A stretch of DNA of 51,290 nt from Bacteroidota bacterium (lineage in GTDB: Bacteria; Bacteroidota; Ignavibacteria; Kryptoniales; JAKASW01), in contig JAMCQL010000059.1 in the NCBI GenBank assembly GCA_023381615.1, positions 1-51,290 of the forward strand, written 5' to 3'. This document shows positions 1 through 9,544 of this stretch, piece by piece. The notes under the pieces were generated by a model. It saw only the letters and a list, made by a program, of their open reading frames with translations. It was not told the DNA's origin and did not search any database. Every line of letters starts with the position of its first letter. Position 1 is the stretch's first letter. The translations under genes were made by a program, and so were the position numbers.

Positions 1-77
1 CTCTTATCTTCTTTTCCACAGGTGCTGTCTCCTTTCTTTTGTCGGCTATTTTGTCTTTTACTCAATTACAATTTTAA

Positions 78-530
78 CCGACTGGAGCGGCACCTCCTAA
101 TTTTTACACAAAGTTACGGACATCACCTTTTTATTCCGTTCTTGAACATTACGATGGGAGAACAATAACCAGGATTGATTCAACAGATGAACTGGTTAAC
201 AAATTTGGGATTTCTTCGATATTAGCTATTCCGCCGGATATACTCTATAGTGTCGGATTTGGTATATTCAAGTACCAAAGCGGAAGCTGGAATAAAGTAT
301 TTGACGTCGGTAATATTATTTCTGGTATCTGTGCAAGCTCATCAGATAACATATTTGCAGTTGGACAGGGGATAGTTCTGAATTACAACGGAAAAGACTG
401 GTACAGATATAACCAATTCACTGATCAAAATGTTATTTATTATAGAGCATGGACAAACGGAGAAGAGGTCTTCATTGAGGGACCAACACTAACCTATCCC
501 ACGAAGACCATCATTCTCCACGGCAAATAA
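78..530 (+). pseudogene. 5'-truncated paralogue of the propeller lipoprotein
   Basis: An open frame runs from 78 to a TAA at 528-530, but a stop at 75-77 closes it upstream and there is no ATG, GTG or TTG codon inside it. The translation carries the same repeats as the next gene: a DNIFAVGQG motif, an LNYNGKDW motif and the identical ending TIILHGK. It is therefore a paralogue of the 647-1672 gene that has lost its start and lipoprotein signal, by frameshift or deletion near position 75-110. A frameshift caused by sequence error cannot be excluded because the 5' part reaches the window edge. Confidence 0.6.
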
Positions 531-556
531 ATAACAAAATAAAGGGAGGCAAAATC

Positions 557-643
557 ATGAAGAAGGCGTTTTTGAAATTCGTCTCCTTGACATCGCGGCG
601 CACATTAAGTAGATTCTTTCGGAAAGAGTTAAGGGAGCTGTGA
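557..643 (+). CDS. possible 28-aa leader peptide or signal-peptide remnant
   Basis: This short ORF begins with MKKAFLKF, is rich in Lys and Arg, and is preceded by a strong ribosome binding site (AAAGGGAGG at 541-549, 7 nt before the ATG). Its TGA at 641-643 lies 3 nt before the ATG of the following lipoprotein gene, so translation of the two could be coupled. It may be a leader peptide or the left-over start of a duplicated signal peptide. I recognise no family. Confidence 0.3.
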   Translation: MKKAFLKFVSLTSRRTLSRFFRKELREL

Positions 644-646
644 GAA

Positions 647-1672
647 ATGAAGAAGAACTCAAGCCTTTCAATTCCTGTTCTGCTACTGCTCGCGGTATTG
701 CTGATAGTTTGCGTCTCAAGCTGCCGGAAAAATCCTATCGTACCTCCCACCCCCAAAGATCCGCGCACCTATACGTGGACAATAGATACGCTTGCTTATC
801 CCGGGAGTTACCAGACAAGCATGCAATCCATCTGGGGAAGCTCACCAAATGATGTTTATGTTGTTGGACATAATGATGGGGGCTACGGCAAAATGTATCA
901 TTACAATGGCAAAACGTGGACACCAGTTGTTCTTTACTTCCCTGATAGACGGGGTAACGCAGCGATAGATTTGGGTGACATTTATGGTTTTGCCTCGAAC
1001 GACGCCTGGGCGGTGGGGGAAAGGATCTTGGACAATCCTCATCCCCCGCCTAACTTTTTAGACAGCAGCTTGATTATTCATTTCGACGGGACCAAATGGG
1101 TCGAGCATCACGTGAGCAATGGTAGACTCCTTCAGACCGTCTGGGGCTCTGCGCCTAATGACGTCTGGACAGGGGGATTGGCAGGCACTTTTTTTCATTA
1201 TGACGGTTTGAAGTGGACCAAGGTGCCTATGGACACCAACGACAGTTATCGCTCCCTAACCGGGTTTGGACCCAATGATGTGTACTTAATGGATATTCGC
1301 GGTTTAATGCACTATGACGGGAATGCCTGGCGGCTCATCGATTCCGTTCAGTCAATTTATCAAATCGGAGTGGTCGGAAGAGAGCTTTTTGCCCTGGAAT
1401 ATGGCATATGGAACTGGGATAATGGAATTTGGAATCAAGAGCTGGTCACGGATTGGCCAATGCAAGGGATATTCGGATCAAGCCAAACGAACATCTTTGC
1501 CGTCGGACAGGGCTCGTTGATTTATTATTACGACGGAAACACGTGGACTCAATTGCGAAACATCGTAGGCGATGGATGGTGGCTCCATAAAGTGTGGTGT
1601 ACACAGAACGAAGTGTTCATAGTAGGACATGACTATGGAGGATTCAAGACTATTATCCTACATGGGAAATAG
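647..1672 (+). CDS. lipoprotein with propeller-like WGSSPNDVYVVG repeats
   Basis: A 341-aa exported lipoprotein. Residues 1-25 form a signal peptide with a long Leu/Val core, and the lipobox ends at Cys26 (CVSSC), so the mature protein should be membrane-anchored. The rest consists of repeats in which a W-G-S-x-P-N-D-V-x-x-x-G strand alternates with a Y/H-Y-D/N-G-x-x-W strand, a pattern of secreted beta-propellers common in Bacteroidota-like genomes. No catalytic residues are evident; surface binding is inference. The RBS AAGGGAG (631-637) fixes the ATG at 647. The fragment at 78-530 is a paralogue, so this is a tandem duplication in which only the downstream copy is intact. Confidence 0.75.
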   Translation: MKKNSSLSIPVLLLLAVLLIVCVSSCRKNPIVPPTPKDPRTYTWTIDTLAYPGSYQTSMQSIWGSSPNDVYVVGHNDGGYGKMYHYNGKTWTPVVLYFPDRRGNAAIDLGDIYGFASNDAWAVGERILDNPHPPPNFLDSSLIIHFDGTKWVEHHVSNGRLLQTVWGSAPNDVWTGGLAGTFFHYDGLKWTKVPMDTNDSYRSLTGFGPNDVYLMDIRGLMHYDGNAWRLIDSVQSIYQIGVVGRELFALEYGIWNWDNGIWNQELVTDWPMQGIFGSSQTNIFAVGQGSLIYYYDGNTWTQLRNIVGDGWWLHKVWCTQNEVFIVGHDYGGFKTIILHGK

Positions 1673-1705
1673 ATGGAGTAAACTAAATCAAATAAGGAGG
1701 TTGTT

Positions 1706-3286
1706 ATGAGACTTATAATCCTATCCTTGGTTTTTCTCTATGCGGTGGATGCTTTCTCGCAAGGTCATATTGCACCCTGCAACGGGCCGCAGGAACATAC
1801 GGGAGGCATCTGTTATGGTTACGCTATGGGAAGAGCAGCGGGAAGATCCGCCGGTGACCCTGTGTGTGATCCAATGACTTTTTATCGCACCGCCATCGAT
1901 CCAGACTTTTTTGAATTTCATGCAGATCCAAACCTATCGGGCCTTCAGGTGGGCGATATCGTTCACTTTACAGACCATGCGGCGTATGTTGCCACAGTGG
2001 GAAATCCCATTGGAACAACTACCGTTGATCAATATTCCACAGCAAGGCTTAGGGAAGAAAAAGGGGTGTCGCTGAACAATGTGAAAACCGAATTTGGGTC
2101 GTGGGATGGCTATTACAGAAAAAAGCAAGTTTACATAACTGTCCAAAACAATTTCGCGGGAGGCCATGTGAATGTTTCTGGAAGTATAGTGAGCGCCGGA
2201 AGCAATCCGATAAATTGGTGGGGCTCCCCTTATTTGGCTGCGGTTGATAGACAAAATATTCTTGATCCTAGCAATGGTGTATACTACATCCGCGTGCATC
2301 AAAGCTGGTACACCCCGGATGGCAATACCGTATTTGCAGGAACAATCTTTATCATCCCCAAGCCTAATCAGGTTTATAGGGCTAACTTTCTCAAGGAGTT
2401 CAACATCACATTCCAAAATAGTTTTGTCAGCATCGGCAATGGCGGTGTTATCAAAGTCAATGGTACCCAGTATAATTCTCCTACTGCGCAGTTTCATGTT
2501 GTGCAACCCAATGCAATCACAGGCGAGGCCATCTATCAGGTCTCCAATGGTATAGAGTATCTCTTTGACCACTGGTCTGATGGAAGCACCAGTTCAAACC
2601 GGATATTTACCCCCACCGATCACAGCACCTACACAGCCTACTTTGTCGGCAGGCCTTTGCCTATGGTAAATTACGGGTTGCATCATGTCGTCAACGTTGG
2701 ACAGAACATCCACCTTGTCTGGAACGATCATCCCAATACGAACGTAACTCAGTATCAAATCTGGCGAAAGGTAAAACACAGCAGCACGGGAACGACGGAG
2801 GGTCCCACACTCCTGACAACTCTCAATCGAGGAACAACTTCATGGACCGATTACGATTACATTTACACGTCGGGATATACTGATGACCTTCTCTCCTATG
2901 ACGTGCGAGCGTATTACCGAACAGAAGGAACTTACGCGAATGAAAGTTGGGTAGTGGGCTACGGCAAACAGTACGATATTGCGCAAGATAATTCAGGTGC
3001 ATCGGCTACTGTTTCATTCTTACCTAATGAGTACAGTGTTGTGAACTATCCGAACCCGTTCAATCCCTCGACAACGATAAGGTATGCCCTTCCGAAAGAT
3101 GGCCATGTCATGTTGAAGGTCTATGATATGCTCGGTCGGGAGATGATGACACTTGTCAACGAAGAAAGAGAAGCCGGATCTCACGAAGTTAGACTTGATG
3201 GAACAAGGCTCGGTAGCGGTGTGTATTTGTGTAGAATTACTGCGGGTGGACTTACTTCGGTGATGAAAATATCGTTGATGAAGTAA
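1706..3286 (+). CDS. T9SS-exported protein with cysteine-peptidase (CHAP/NlpC-like) N-terminus
   Basis: A 526-aa protein with a signal peptide (residues 1-19, ending AFSQ). The first 130 mature residues contain GGICYGYAMGR, with a candidate nucleophile Cys36, and GDIVHFTDHAAYV, which supplies a candidate His. This arrangement resembles CHAP or NlpC/P60 amidases and peptidases; the enzyme activity is inferred. A beta-rich middle contains an LFDHWSDGS segment typical of bacterial surface repeats. The last 80 residues are a type IX secretion sorting domain (NYPNPFNPSTTIRYALP, then VYDMLGRE, GVYLCRI and a basic end), so the protein should cross the outer membrane through T9SS. The RBS AAGGAGG lies just before the ATG. 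Confidence 0.75.
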   Translation: MRLIILSLVFLYAVDAFSQGHIAPCNGPQEHTGGICYGYAMGRAAGRSAGDPVCDPMTFYRTAIDPDFFEFHADPNLSGLQVGDIVHFTDHAAYVATVGNPIGTTTVDQYSTARLREEKGVSLNNVKTEFGSWDGYYRKKQVYITVQNNFAGGHVNVSGSIVSAGSNPINWWGSPYLAAVDRQNILDPSNGVYYIRVHQSWYTPDGNTVFAGTIFIIPKPNQVYRANFLKEFNITFQNSFVSIGNGGVIKVNGTQYNSPTAQFHVVQPNAITGEAIYQVSNGIEYLFDHWSDGSTSSNRIFTPTDHSTYTAYFVGRPLPMVNYGLHHVVNVGQNIHLVWNDHPNTNVTQYQIWRKVKHSSTGTTEGPTLLTTLNRGTTSWTDYDYIYTSGYTDDLLSYDVRAYYRTEGTYANESWVVGYGKQYDIAQDNSGASATVSFLPNEYSVVNYPNPFNPSTTIRYALPKDGHVMLKVYDMLGREMMTLVNEEREAGSHEVRLDGTRLGSGVYLCRITAGGLTSVMKISLMK

Positions 3287-3306
3287 CGATTCTGAAAATC
3301 GGTCGA

Positions 3307-3332
3307 AGAGTCCCGCCGTTTGGCTGGACTCT
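3307..3332. terminator. hairpin between convergent genes
   Basis: AGAGTCC and GGACTCT form a 7-bp stem, with an inner GCC-GTTT-GGC stem in the loop. It lies 20 nt after the stop of the T9SS gene and before the end of the convergent phosphoesterase gene. There is no long T-run, so terminator function is inferred from position and structure. Confidence 0.4.
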
Positions 3333-3419
3333 CTGGCTCCGAATCCCATCTCTGATGAGTTTTGCAACCAAGGTCAGGAAAGGGTCAAGCAGTCGTCTCC
3401 GACGAGCCTGCCCATAGTT

Positions 3420-5834
3420 TCAGTCCCTGCCTCCTCCCGATAATATCGAATATCGCGGCGCGGGCATATCTGTTCCTTTAATTGAACGCCAGATTATTTC
3501 GTTGAACAATCTCTCCGGAACCTGATCGGCGTGTGCGAGATTCAAGTGATCCATGATGCTCTGTCCGTACGCGCCATCCGCATTTTTCGCGTTAACGTCG
3601 ATCATCGGCTGGATGACGGTGTACTTCGCGGTGTCTAATCTCGATGTAAACGAGCTGAACATCGGATGTGCCGCGGCATCGTATTGACTCATCGGCGGCA
3701 AACCAAGTATCAACTCCATTGTCCTCAGCATCGATGATGTCGTGTAAAGAGTGTGATCGACAAAATGATGCTTGACGTACGGACTTATCACAAGACCTTC
3801 CGTGCGATGAGCATCAACATGATCAGCCCCGTCTTGCGCATCGTCTTCGATGACAAATATTGCAGACTCATTCCATATCCTGCTGTGTGAAATCCGATCC
3901 ACGAAGAGTCCAAGCGCGTAATCGTTCTCAGCCACCATCGCCTCCGGTGTCAGCGCGCCTTTCCTTGTTCCGGCAGTGTGGTCATTCGGGAGACGAATGA
4001 TATTGAAATGCGGTAACTTCCCGGCGTCCACCAACTTTGTAAAATCTTTCTCCCACTCTTTGTAACGATCCACATCGGAATAATTCAAATCCCAACCGCG
4101 GTACATCGGATCGTAATGGCCGATCAGCGCCTTCTCACGCGCTTTGTTCGGCTCTCCGACGACAGGGTTGCTCGCCACAAACTCGCCATAATCTCGGAAT
4201 GAGACTCTGTGCCGCGCGCATAAATTCCAAATATATCCCGCCTTCGGTGATGCGGTCGGCTGTCCGCCTTCGAACTCGTAGGGCGCTCCACGCCCTCCGT
4301 AGTTTTCAGGCCAGCTCTTCTCAACGTAATCTGTCGCGTATGCGGCGGTTGACCAGTTATGTCCGTCCGCGCTCACTTCCGCGTCCGCGTAGAGATTATC
4401 GAGCAGCACATAATCTCTTGCCAACCTGTGAATGTTCGGCGTAATTTTTTCGCCAAACAAAACTAGACTCGAATCTCCGTTCCCTTTTTTTATATCGCCA
4501 AAAACTTGATCATAAGTCCTATTCTCTTTGATGAAATAGAAAATGTATTTTATCGGCGATTTCATGCCGACCCCGTCAGGGATCGGATTATTCTTCTCAA
4601 GAGAAGTTTCCTTAAGTTCGCGAGGTCTGTACGGAGTGTTGTCATAGACTTCTTTCGTGTAGGCGGCAAGCTCTTTTGCATCCGGGAAATTGAAAAACGA
4701 TAACGTGCCTTTGAAAAGTGTTCCGATATACTGATGCTCCGGATTCGCGAGCGAGCGATTTCCCTTTCCATTCATTACTAAGATTGTTCCGTCTTTTAGC
4801 TCGAGAACTTTCGTAGGGTACCAGCCGACGGGAATAAATCCAACAGGAACCGGTCGTTTCAAATTCGAAATTTTTATGACAGTCAGAGAATTATTATCGG
4901 CATTTGCGGCGAGAATAAATTTGCCATCGTTGGTGACACAGACAGAATTGGTTGTCGAGCCTTCCGGCGAACCGGGATAAAGCGACGTTGACACATTCAC
5001 AATCGCACGATGCGTTTTGAGATCTATAACTGTGACGCTATTGTCGTTCGCATTTGCAACAAAAGCAGTCTGATTATCCTTGCTAACCGTTATCTCCGTA
5101 GGATGATCGCCTGTCGGAACTTGATATGAGAATTTCACACCTTTGAATGCCTCGACCTTCTTCGAACTCCACATCGAAACGAGAAGAGTCCCATTGCTCA
5201 GGTACTTGCATGAGTAAGGCATACCATCGAGTTTTATTTTTGTGAATTCCTTGCTGTCCAAGTTGTAGTATCGACGCGTGCTGTCGAAGCTGAAAGGTAT
5301 GTTAATCCGATGAAGAGAGACGTCCAAGTTGTAATATCGAAGCGTGCTGTCGCCTCTGAAGACTACGGCAAGTTCATTCTTATTCACGTCAAGTCCGGCG
5401 GCCCACGCGGTGGCTTTGGGATGCGGCGCAGCAAACCGGATCGTATCGGAATCAGTAAGTTTGCCGTCAACCAGATCAAAAGTATAAACACAGTTTTGAT
5501 TTCCACCCGACACAAAAAGCTTATCCCCATGAAAGGCAATTCCGAGCCAGCTGTCTTTCATCTGAATCGACTGTACCACTTTGCGCTCCTTCAAATCAAC
5601 GAGCATCAAAACAGGCTTTGACATTCCATCGTTTGTGACCGCCAGGTATTTTTGATCGGGCGACAATGCTGCGTTCAGTGGAAGATCACCAAGCTCGATC
5701 GAAGTGCCGGCGGGCGAAAGCCACCAGCCGTTCGGGAGAAGCACACGTCCGTCTTTTTCACCGGGAAGCTGGGCAAAAGAGACACTCAATGATAGAAAGA
5801 GAAAACTCAGAATTATTCCAATTCGCTTAGTCAT
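3420..5834 (-). CDS. secreted YVTN beta-propeller / phosphoesterase fusion
   Basis: An 804-aa protein with a signal peptide (MTKRIGIIL... to SFAQ). Residues up to about 400 are YVTN-type propeller repeats (DNSVTVIDLKTH, NSLTVIKISN). From about residue 430 the sequence is a phosphoesterase of the alkaline-phosphatase fold (YFIKENRTYDQVFGD, ADAEVSADGHNWS, AIFVIEDDAQDGADHVDAHR). The last motif holds the Asp/His residues expected for metal binding. A longer frame reaches 5888, but the ATG at 5834 has AAGGAG 6 nt upstream and starts directly with the signal peptide. Near 5263-5346 the phrase DST-x-RYYNLD occurs twice through a small internal tandem duplication. Substrate unknown. Confidence 0.8.
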   Translation of the reverse strand: MTKRIGIILSFLFLSLSVSFAQLPGEKDGRVLLPNGWWLSPAGTSIELGDLPLNAALSPDQKYLAVTNDGMSKPVLMLVDLKERKVVQSIQMKDSWLGIAFHGDKLFVSGGNQNCVYTFDLVDGKLTDSDTIRFAAPHPKATAWAAGLDVNKNELAVVFRGDSTLRYYNLDVSLHRINIPFSFDSTRRYYNLDSKEFTKIKLDGMPYSCKYLSNGTLLVSMWSSKKVEAFKGVKFSYQVPTGDHPTEITVSKDNQTAFVANANDNSVTVIDLKTHRAIVNVSTSLYPGSPEGSTTNSVCVTNDGKFILAANADNNSLTVIKISNLKRPVPVGFIPVGWYPTKVLELKDGTILVMNGKGNRSLANPEHQYIGTLFKGTLSFFNFPDAKELAAYTKEVYDNTPYRPRELKETSLEKNNPIPDGVGMKSPIKYIFYFIKENRTYDQVFGDIKKGNGDSSLVLFGEKITPNIHRLARDYVLLDNLYADAEVSADGHNWSTAAYATDYVEKSWPENYGGRGAPYEFEGGQPTASPKAGYIWNLCARHRVSFRDYGEFVASNPVVGEPNKAREKALIGHYDPMYRGWDLNYSDVDRYKEWEKDFTKLVDAGKLPHFNIIRLPNDHTAGTRKGALTPEAMVAENDYALGLFVDRISHSRIWNESAIFVIEDDAQDGADHVDAHRTEGLVISPYVKHHFVDHTLYTTSSMLRTMELILGLPPMSQYDAAAHPMFSSFTSRLDTAKYTVIQPMIDVNAKNADGAYGQSIMDHLNLAHADQVPERLFNEIIWRSIKGTDMPAPRYSILSGGGRD

Positions 5835-6144
5835 TTTAATCTCCTTAAAACTCATCGAGAATTTAAAACCATTGCGGTTGTGTAACAATGGAATGCCTTG
5901 TAAATTTTCGAATGGATACTCCCGCTTTTAATACAACTCACATACGATTTTTCCGGGATGATCTTTTTCATCCGGCAATCAGAAGAACCCGCCTCTCATC
6001 GTTACCATCGGCTTCATGGATAGAGAGGCTTCATGACAAAACGAAGTCCACCGTAGAGCCCGATTCGAAATCGGACTCTACTTCAGAGGGTGAGCTACCA
6101 TCGGTGTAACGTCAACTCATTCGTGACCGGCACGTTCTATAATA
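5835..6144. other. intergenic region with a 27-bp palindrome
   Basis: No convincing gene is present. Positions 6054-6080 form a near-perfect palindrome (TAGAGcCCGATT-CGA-AATCGGaCTCTA, one mismatch pair). It lies 65 nt downstream of the BNR-protein stop on the minus strand, where it could terminate or stabilise that transcript. There is no T-run next to it. The phrase ACCATCGG occurs on both sides of it. Confidence 0.4.
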
Positions 6145-9100
6145 TTACCTTTCTTCCTTTGAATCACCTGCAGGCTTAACTATCACCGCTGGGACATTAA
6201 GATCCCTAATCATCTTGTTGAAGCTGGCGACATCCGTCTTTATCATTTCGTTCAATTGCGAGATTTGTTCATCGGATTTCGACGCAAGCTCGTTATATAC
6301 TTCCCCGTCCTGTTTCGTCGGCGCCCCATCCGCTTCGCTGACCGCACTTTGCAGCGATCCTAACTTTTCATAGAGTTCAAACGGATAATTAAGGGGATCT
6401 TCCGCCGCTTTGGATCTGAATTGATAAAGGTGTCCTTTAATTGTTTCCAACTTCTCAGTTATCTTTCGCGCCGCACTGTCAACGGAAGAAGTATAGCTCT
6501 GACCTTTCACCTGATCCGTCTCTTTTTCCAGCTGACCATCGATAGCCTCGATCCTGTCAACTGCATCGGTAATCTCCGACATCTTGTTCCGGATTTGGCT
6601 GGAGAGTTTGAACTGCTTTTCAAAATCCTCCTGAGACGCAGGCACGCGCGGGTCTTTCTCGATCTCGAAAGGCTGTTTATAAGTCTTGCCGTAAACTTTC
6701 AGTTCGACGTAATATTTCCCCGGAGGAGCGAGCGGACCGCTTGTGCTTCCCCAAACGACAGCTCCCTTTATCTTGTGAGGGTCGGGATAGCGCATATTCC
6801 AGACAAACCGGTTGGCGCCTTTCTTCACCGCGATAGTATCCTCGTTCTTAGACGGAGAAACAGTTTTCACTTTCCCTTTTTCGGATTTCGATTTCTCGAT
6901 CTCCCCTTTGAAAGTCTTCACAACTAAACCTGACGAATCCAATATGCTCAGCGACAGGCTGTCGGGACTATCCTTCAGGTAGAAGTCTATCATCGGACCG
7001 TTCGGCGGATTTTCTCCATACCCCGGTGCTTTGAAAGCCGGCAAACCGGCATGAAACCGTATTGTTCTTTGAGGTACGAACAACACTTCCGGTTCATTAG
7101 GCGACATCTCGCATAGCTGTCTTAAATATAACAAGTCGTCGAGAATCCAGAATGATCGCCCGTGCGTCGCAGCTATGAGATCATTTCCATGCACAGCTAA
7201 GTCGTGGATGGCGACAATCGGCAGATCGCTGCTCAGCAGCTGCCAAGCCTCACCGCCATTAAACGAAACATACACGTGTGTTTCCGTACCAGCATACAAG
7301 AGATTCTTCTGCACGGGATCTTCACGGACAACTCTCGTGAAATCATCTTCAGGTATTCCGTCGGTTATCTTTCTCCATGTTCTGCCATAGTCGGTAGTCA
7401 CATAAATGTATGGATGCTCATCGTCAACTTTATATCTCGTTGCCGCGGCGTAAGCCGTTCCCGCGTCGAAGTGTGACGGCTCGATTATACTTATGAGAGC
7501 TGGCTGCGGCAGTTCTTTGGGAGTAACATCTTTCCATGTTTTTCCGTCGTCCGTTGAAACATGAATAAGTCCATCGTCGGAACCAGCCCAAAGCACGCCG
7601 GCATTTACAGAAGATTCGGCGAACGCAAAAATTGTCCCGTAATACTCCACGCTTGTATTGTCTTTCGTAATCGGACCGCCTGAAGAAACCATCTTAGTCG
7701 AATCTGCACGCGTGAGATCCGGGCTGATGATGCTCCAACTGTCGCCGCGATCGGTTGATTTGAACACAACATTTGCTCCTGCATAGATCGTGTTCGGATC
7801 GTGCGGTGAAATAACGATCGGAAATGTCCATTGGAATCTGTATTTAACATCGTTTGCGCCTCTGCCAAGCGGATTGTCCGGCCAGGGTGAAACGTTCTTC
7901 ACCTGCTTGGTCTTTCTGTCGTAACGGGTGATCAGTCCACCGTACGAACCGGCATATACGATGCTTGGATCATTCGGAGGAACAGCAATGTAACCGCTCT
8001 CACCGCCGCCGACCGGATACCAATCTTCCTGTGTGATCACGCCTCTATCGGAACGGCTCGGAATGGAAACGGTGGAGTTGTCTTGCTGTGCACCATAAAT
8101 TCGATAAGGAAACTGGTTGTCTGTCTCGACATGGTAGAACTGTGCTGTCGGCTGGTTGTCCAATGTCGACCACGACTTACCACCATCGAGAGAGATTGTG
8201 GCGCCGCCGTCGTTGGCTTCTATCATGCGCTGTGAGTTGTTCGGATCGATCCACAAATCGTGATTGTCGCCGTGAGGAAGTCTGACTGGTTTGAATTTTT
8301 CTCCTCCGTCAATCGATTTGTAAAATCCGACGTTCAGCAGGTACACCGTGTTTTCATTTTTTGTGTCAGCAGCAATTCGAGAGAAATACCACGGCCTTGT
8401 TCTGATGTCGCGGTCGTGGTTCAGGTATTGCCATGTCTCGCCGCCGTCGTCCGAACGATAAACGCCTCCATCTTTTGCCTCAATCGTTGCCCACACTCTG
8501 TCCGGTTTCACGGGAGAAATTGCGATGCCGATTCTTCCTAATATTCCGGACGGCAGTCCTTTATTCTCTGATATGTTCTTCCATGTTTCACCGGAGTCCG
8601 TGGACTTATATATGCCGCTTCCTGCGCCGCCGCTTGTAAATCCCCACGGCATTCTTTCTGCCTGCCACATTGCAGCGTAAAGAATTCTTGAATTACCTGG
8701 ATCCATAGCTAAGTCTATCGCACCGGTGCTGTCGTTGACAAATAATACTTTCTTCCATGTTTTGCCTCCATCCTCCGACTTGTACACGCCGCGTTCGTTG
8801 TTTGGTCCGAAAGCACGACCGAAAGCCGCTACATAAACCACATCCGGGTCCCGCGGATCGATTTGAATTCTTGCGATATGCCGGGTCTCGGCGAGTCCGA
8901 TGGATTTCCATGTTTTACCCGCATCATCGGATTTGTACATTCCCTCGCCGTAAGTCACGTCCCCGCGCAAATCGGATTCGCCCGTGCCAACATAAATTAC
9001 ATTGGGATCTGACGGAGCAACTTCAATTGCGCCAATGGATGAATTCTTGAAAAACCTGTCTGAAATATTTTTCCAATGAGCGCCGGCGTCATTTGTTTTC

Positions 9101-9348
9101 CAAACCCCGCCATCGACCGCCCCAAAATAGAAAACCATTTGATTTGTTGGATCACCAGCTACTGCAACAGCACGCCCGCCGCGAAACGGTCCGATGAGCC
9201 GCCACTTCATAGTGCTCAAATAGGAAGTGTCCACCACTGCATGAGTTTTCGAATCTCTCGACGCTGACGCGAACGACGTCGAAAGACTAAAAATCAATGC
9301 ACACAGGAGAACCAGAGAAATAGGAACTATTCTTCTAATATTATGCAT
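6145..9348 (-). CDS. large secreted BNR/Asp-box (sortilin-like) propeller protein
   Basis: About 1067 aa with a signal peptide (RRIVPISLVLLCALIF... to SFASA). The first 750 residues hold many Asp-box repeats (KSDDAGKTWKSIG, STDSGETWKNIS, SEDGGKTWKK) of the sortilin/VPS10-type propeller family. The C-terminal 300 residues contain a beta-domain (PPGKYYVELKVYGKTY) followed by a predicted helical, Lys/Glu-rich stretch. A GTG at 9360 is in frame, but the ATG at 9348 has GGAGG 5 nt upstream and is preferred. Such proteins are abundant in Bacteroidota-type genomes and are often annotated as glycosyl hydrolases, but I see no hydrolase catalytic motif. It is probably a secreted or periplasmic binding protein. 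Confidence 0.8.
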   Translation of the reverse strand: MHNIRRIVPISLVLLCALIFSLSTSFASASRDSKTHAVVDTSYLSTMKWRLIGPFRGGRAVAVAGDPTNQMVFYFGAVDGGVWKTNDAGAHWKNISDRFFKNSSIGAIEVAPSDPNVIYVGTGESDLRGDVTYGEGMYKSDDAGKTWKSIGLAETRHIARIQIDPRDPDVVYVAAFGRAFGPNNERGVYKSEDGGKTWKKVLFVNDSTGAIDLAMDPGNSRILYAAMWQAERMPWGFTSGGAGSGIYKSTDSGETWKNISENKGLPSGILGRIGIAISPVKPDRVWATIEAKDGGVYRSDDGGETWQYLNHDRDIRTRPWYFSRIAADTKNENTVYLLNVGFYKSIDGGEKFKPVRLPHGDNHDLWIDPNNSQRMIEANDGGATISLDGGKSWSTLDNQPTAQFYHVETDNQFPYRIYGAQQDNSTVSIPSRSDRGVITQEDWYPVGGGESGYIAVPPNDPSIVYAGSYGGLITRYDRKTKQVKNVSPWPDNPLGRGANDVKYRFQWTFPIVISPHDPNTIYAGANVVFKSTDRGDSWSIISPDLTRADSTKMVSSGGPITKDNTSVEYYGTIFAFAESSVNAGVLWAGSDDGLIHVSTDDGKTWKDVTPKELPQPALISIIEPSHFDAGTAYAAATRYKVDDEHPYIYVTTDYGRTWRKITDGIPEDDFTRVVREDPVQKNLLYAGTETHVYVSFNGGEAWQLLSSDLPIVAIHDLAVHGNDLIAATHGRSFWILDDLLYLRQLCEMSPNEPEVLFVPQRTIRFHAGLPAFKAPGYGENPPNGPMIDFYLKDSPDSLSLSILDSSGLVVKTFKGEIEKSKSEKGKVKTVSPSKNEDTIAVKKGANRFVWNMRYPDPHKIKGAVVWGSTSGPLAPPGKYYVELKVYGKTYKQPFEIEKDPRVPASQEDFEKQFKLSSQIRNKMSEITDAVDRIEAIDGQLEKETDQVKGQSYTSSVDSAARKITEKLETIKGHLYQFRSKAAEDPLNYPFELYEKLGSLQSAVSEADGAPTKQDGEVYNELASKSDEQISQLNEMIKTDVASFNKMIRDLNVPAVIVKPAGDSKEER

Positions 9349-9507
9349 CTCAACCTCCACTTTTTATGTCTTTCATAATGTTCGGTGAAACGATCCGAAA
9401 TAAATGACTCGAAAAGTTAGCGCAAGGATAAATTAACGTCAAGTAAAGTGCGAATGATCGTAGCGATAGAAACATTCTGCCAAAGAGGTAACCGATCCTA
9501 AATGAAT

Positions 9508-9536
9508 TTGCATTCGACTTCCTCTTAGACTAAATT
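9508..9536 (+). promoter_or_regulatory. putative sigma-70-type promoter of the dap operon
   Basis: TTGCAT (9508-9513), a 17-nt spacer and TAAATT (9531-9536) lie so that transcription would begin near 9543. That is exactly at the 5' base of the riboswitch P1 stem (9545). The positional fit is the main support; no experimental start is known. Confidence 0.45.
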
Positions 9537-9544
9537 TCATCGAA

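Noticed and set aside
1934..2572. 212-aa open frame antisense to the T9SS gene
   Set aside because: It lies wholly opposite a well-supported gene with signal peptide and sorting domain, and its translation has no recognisable motif.
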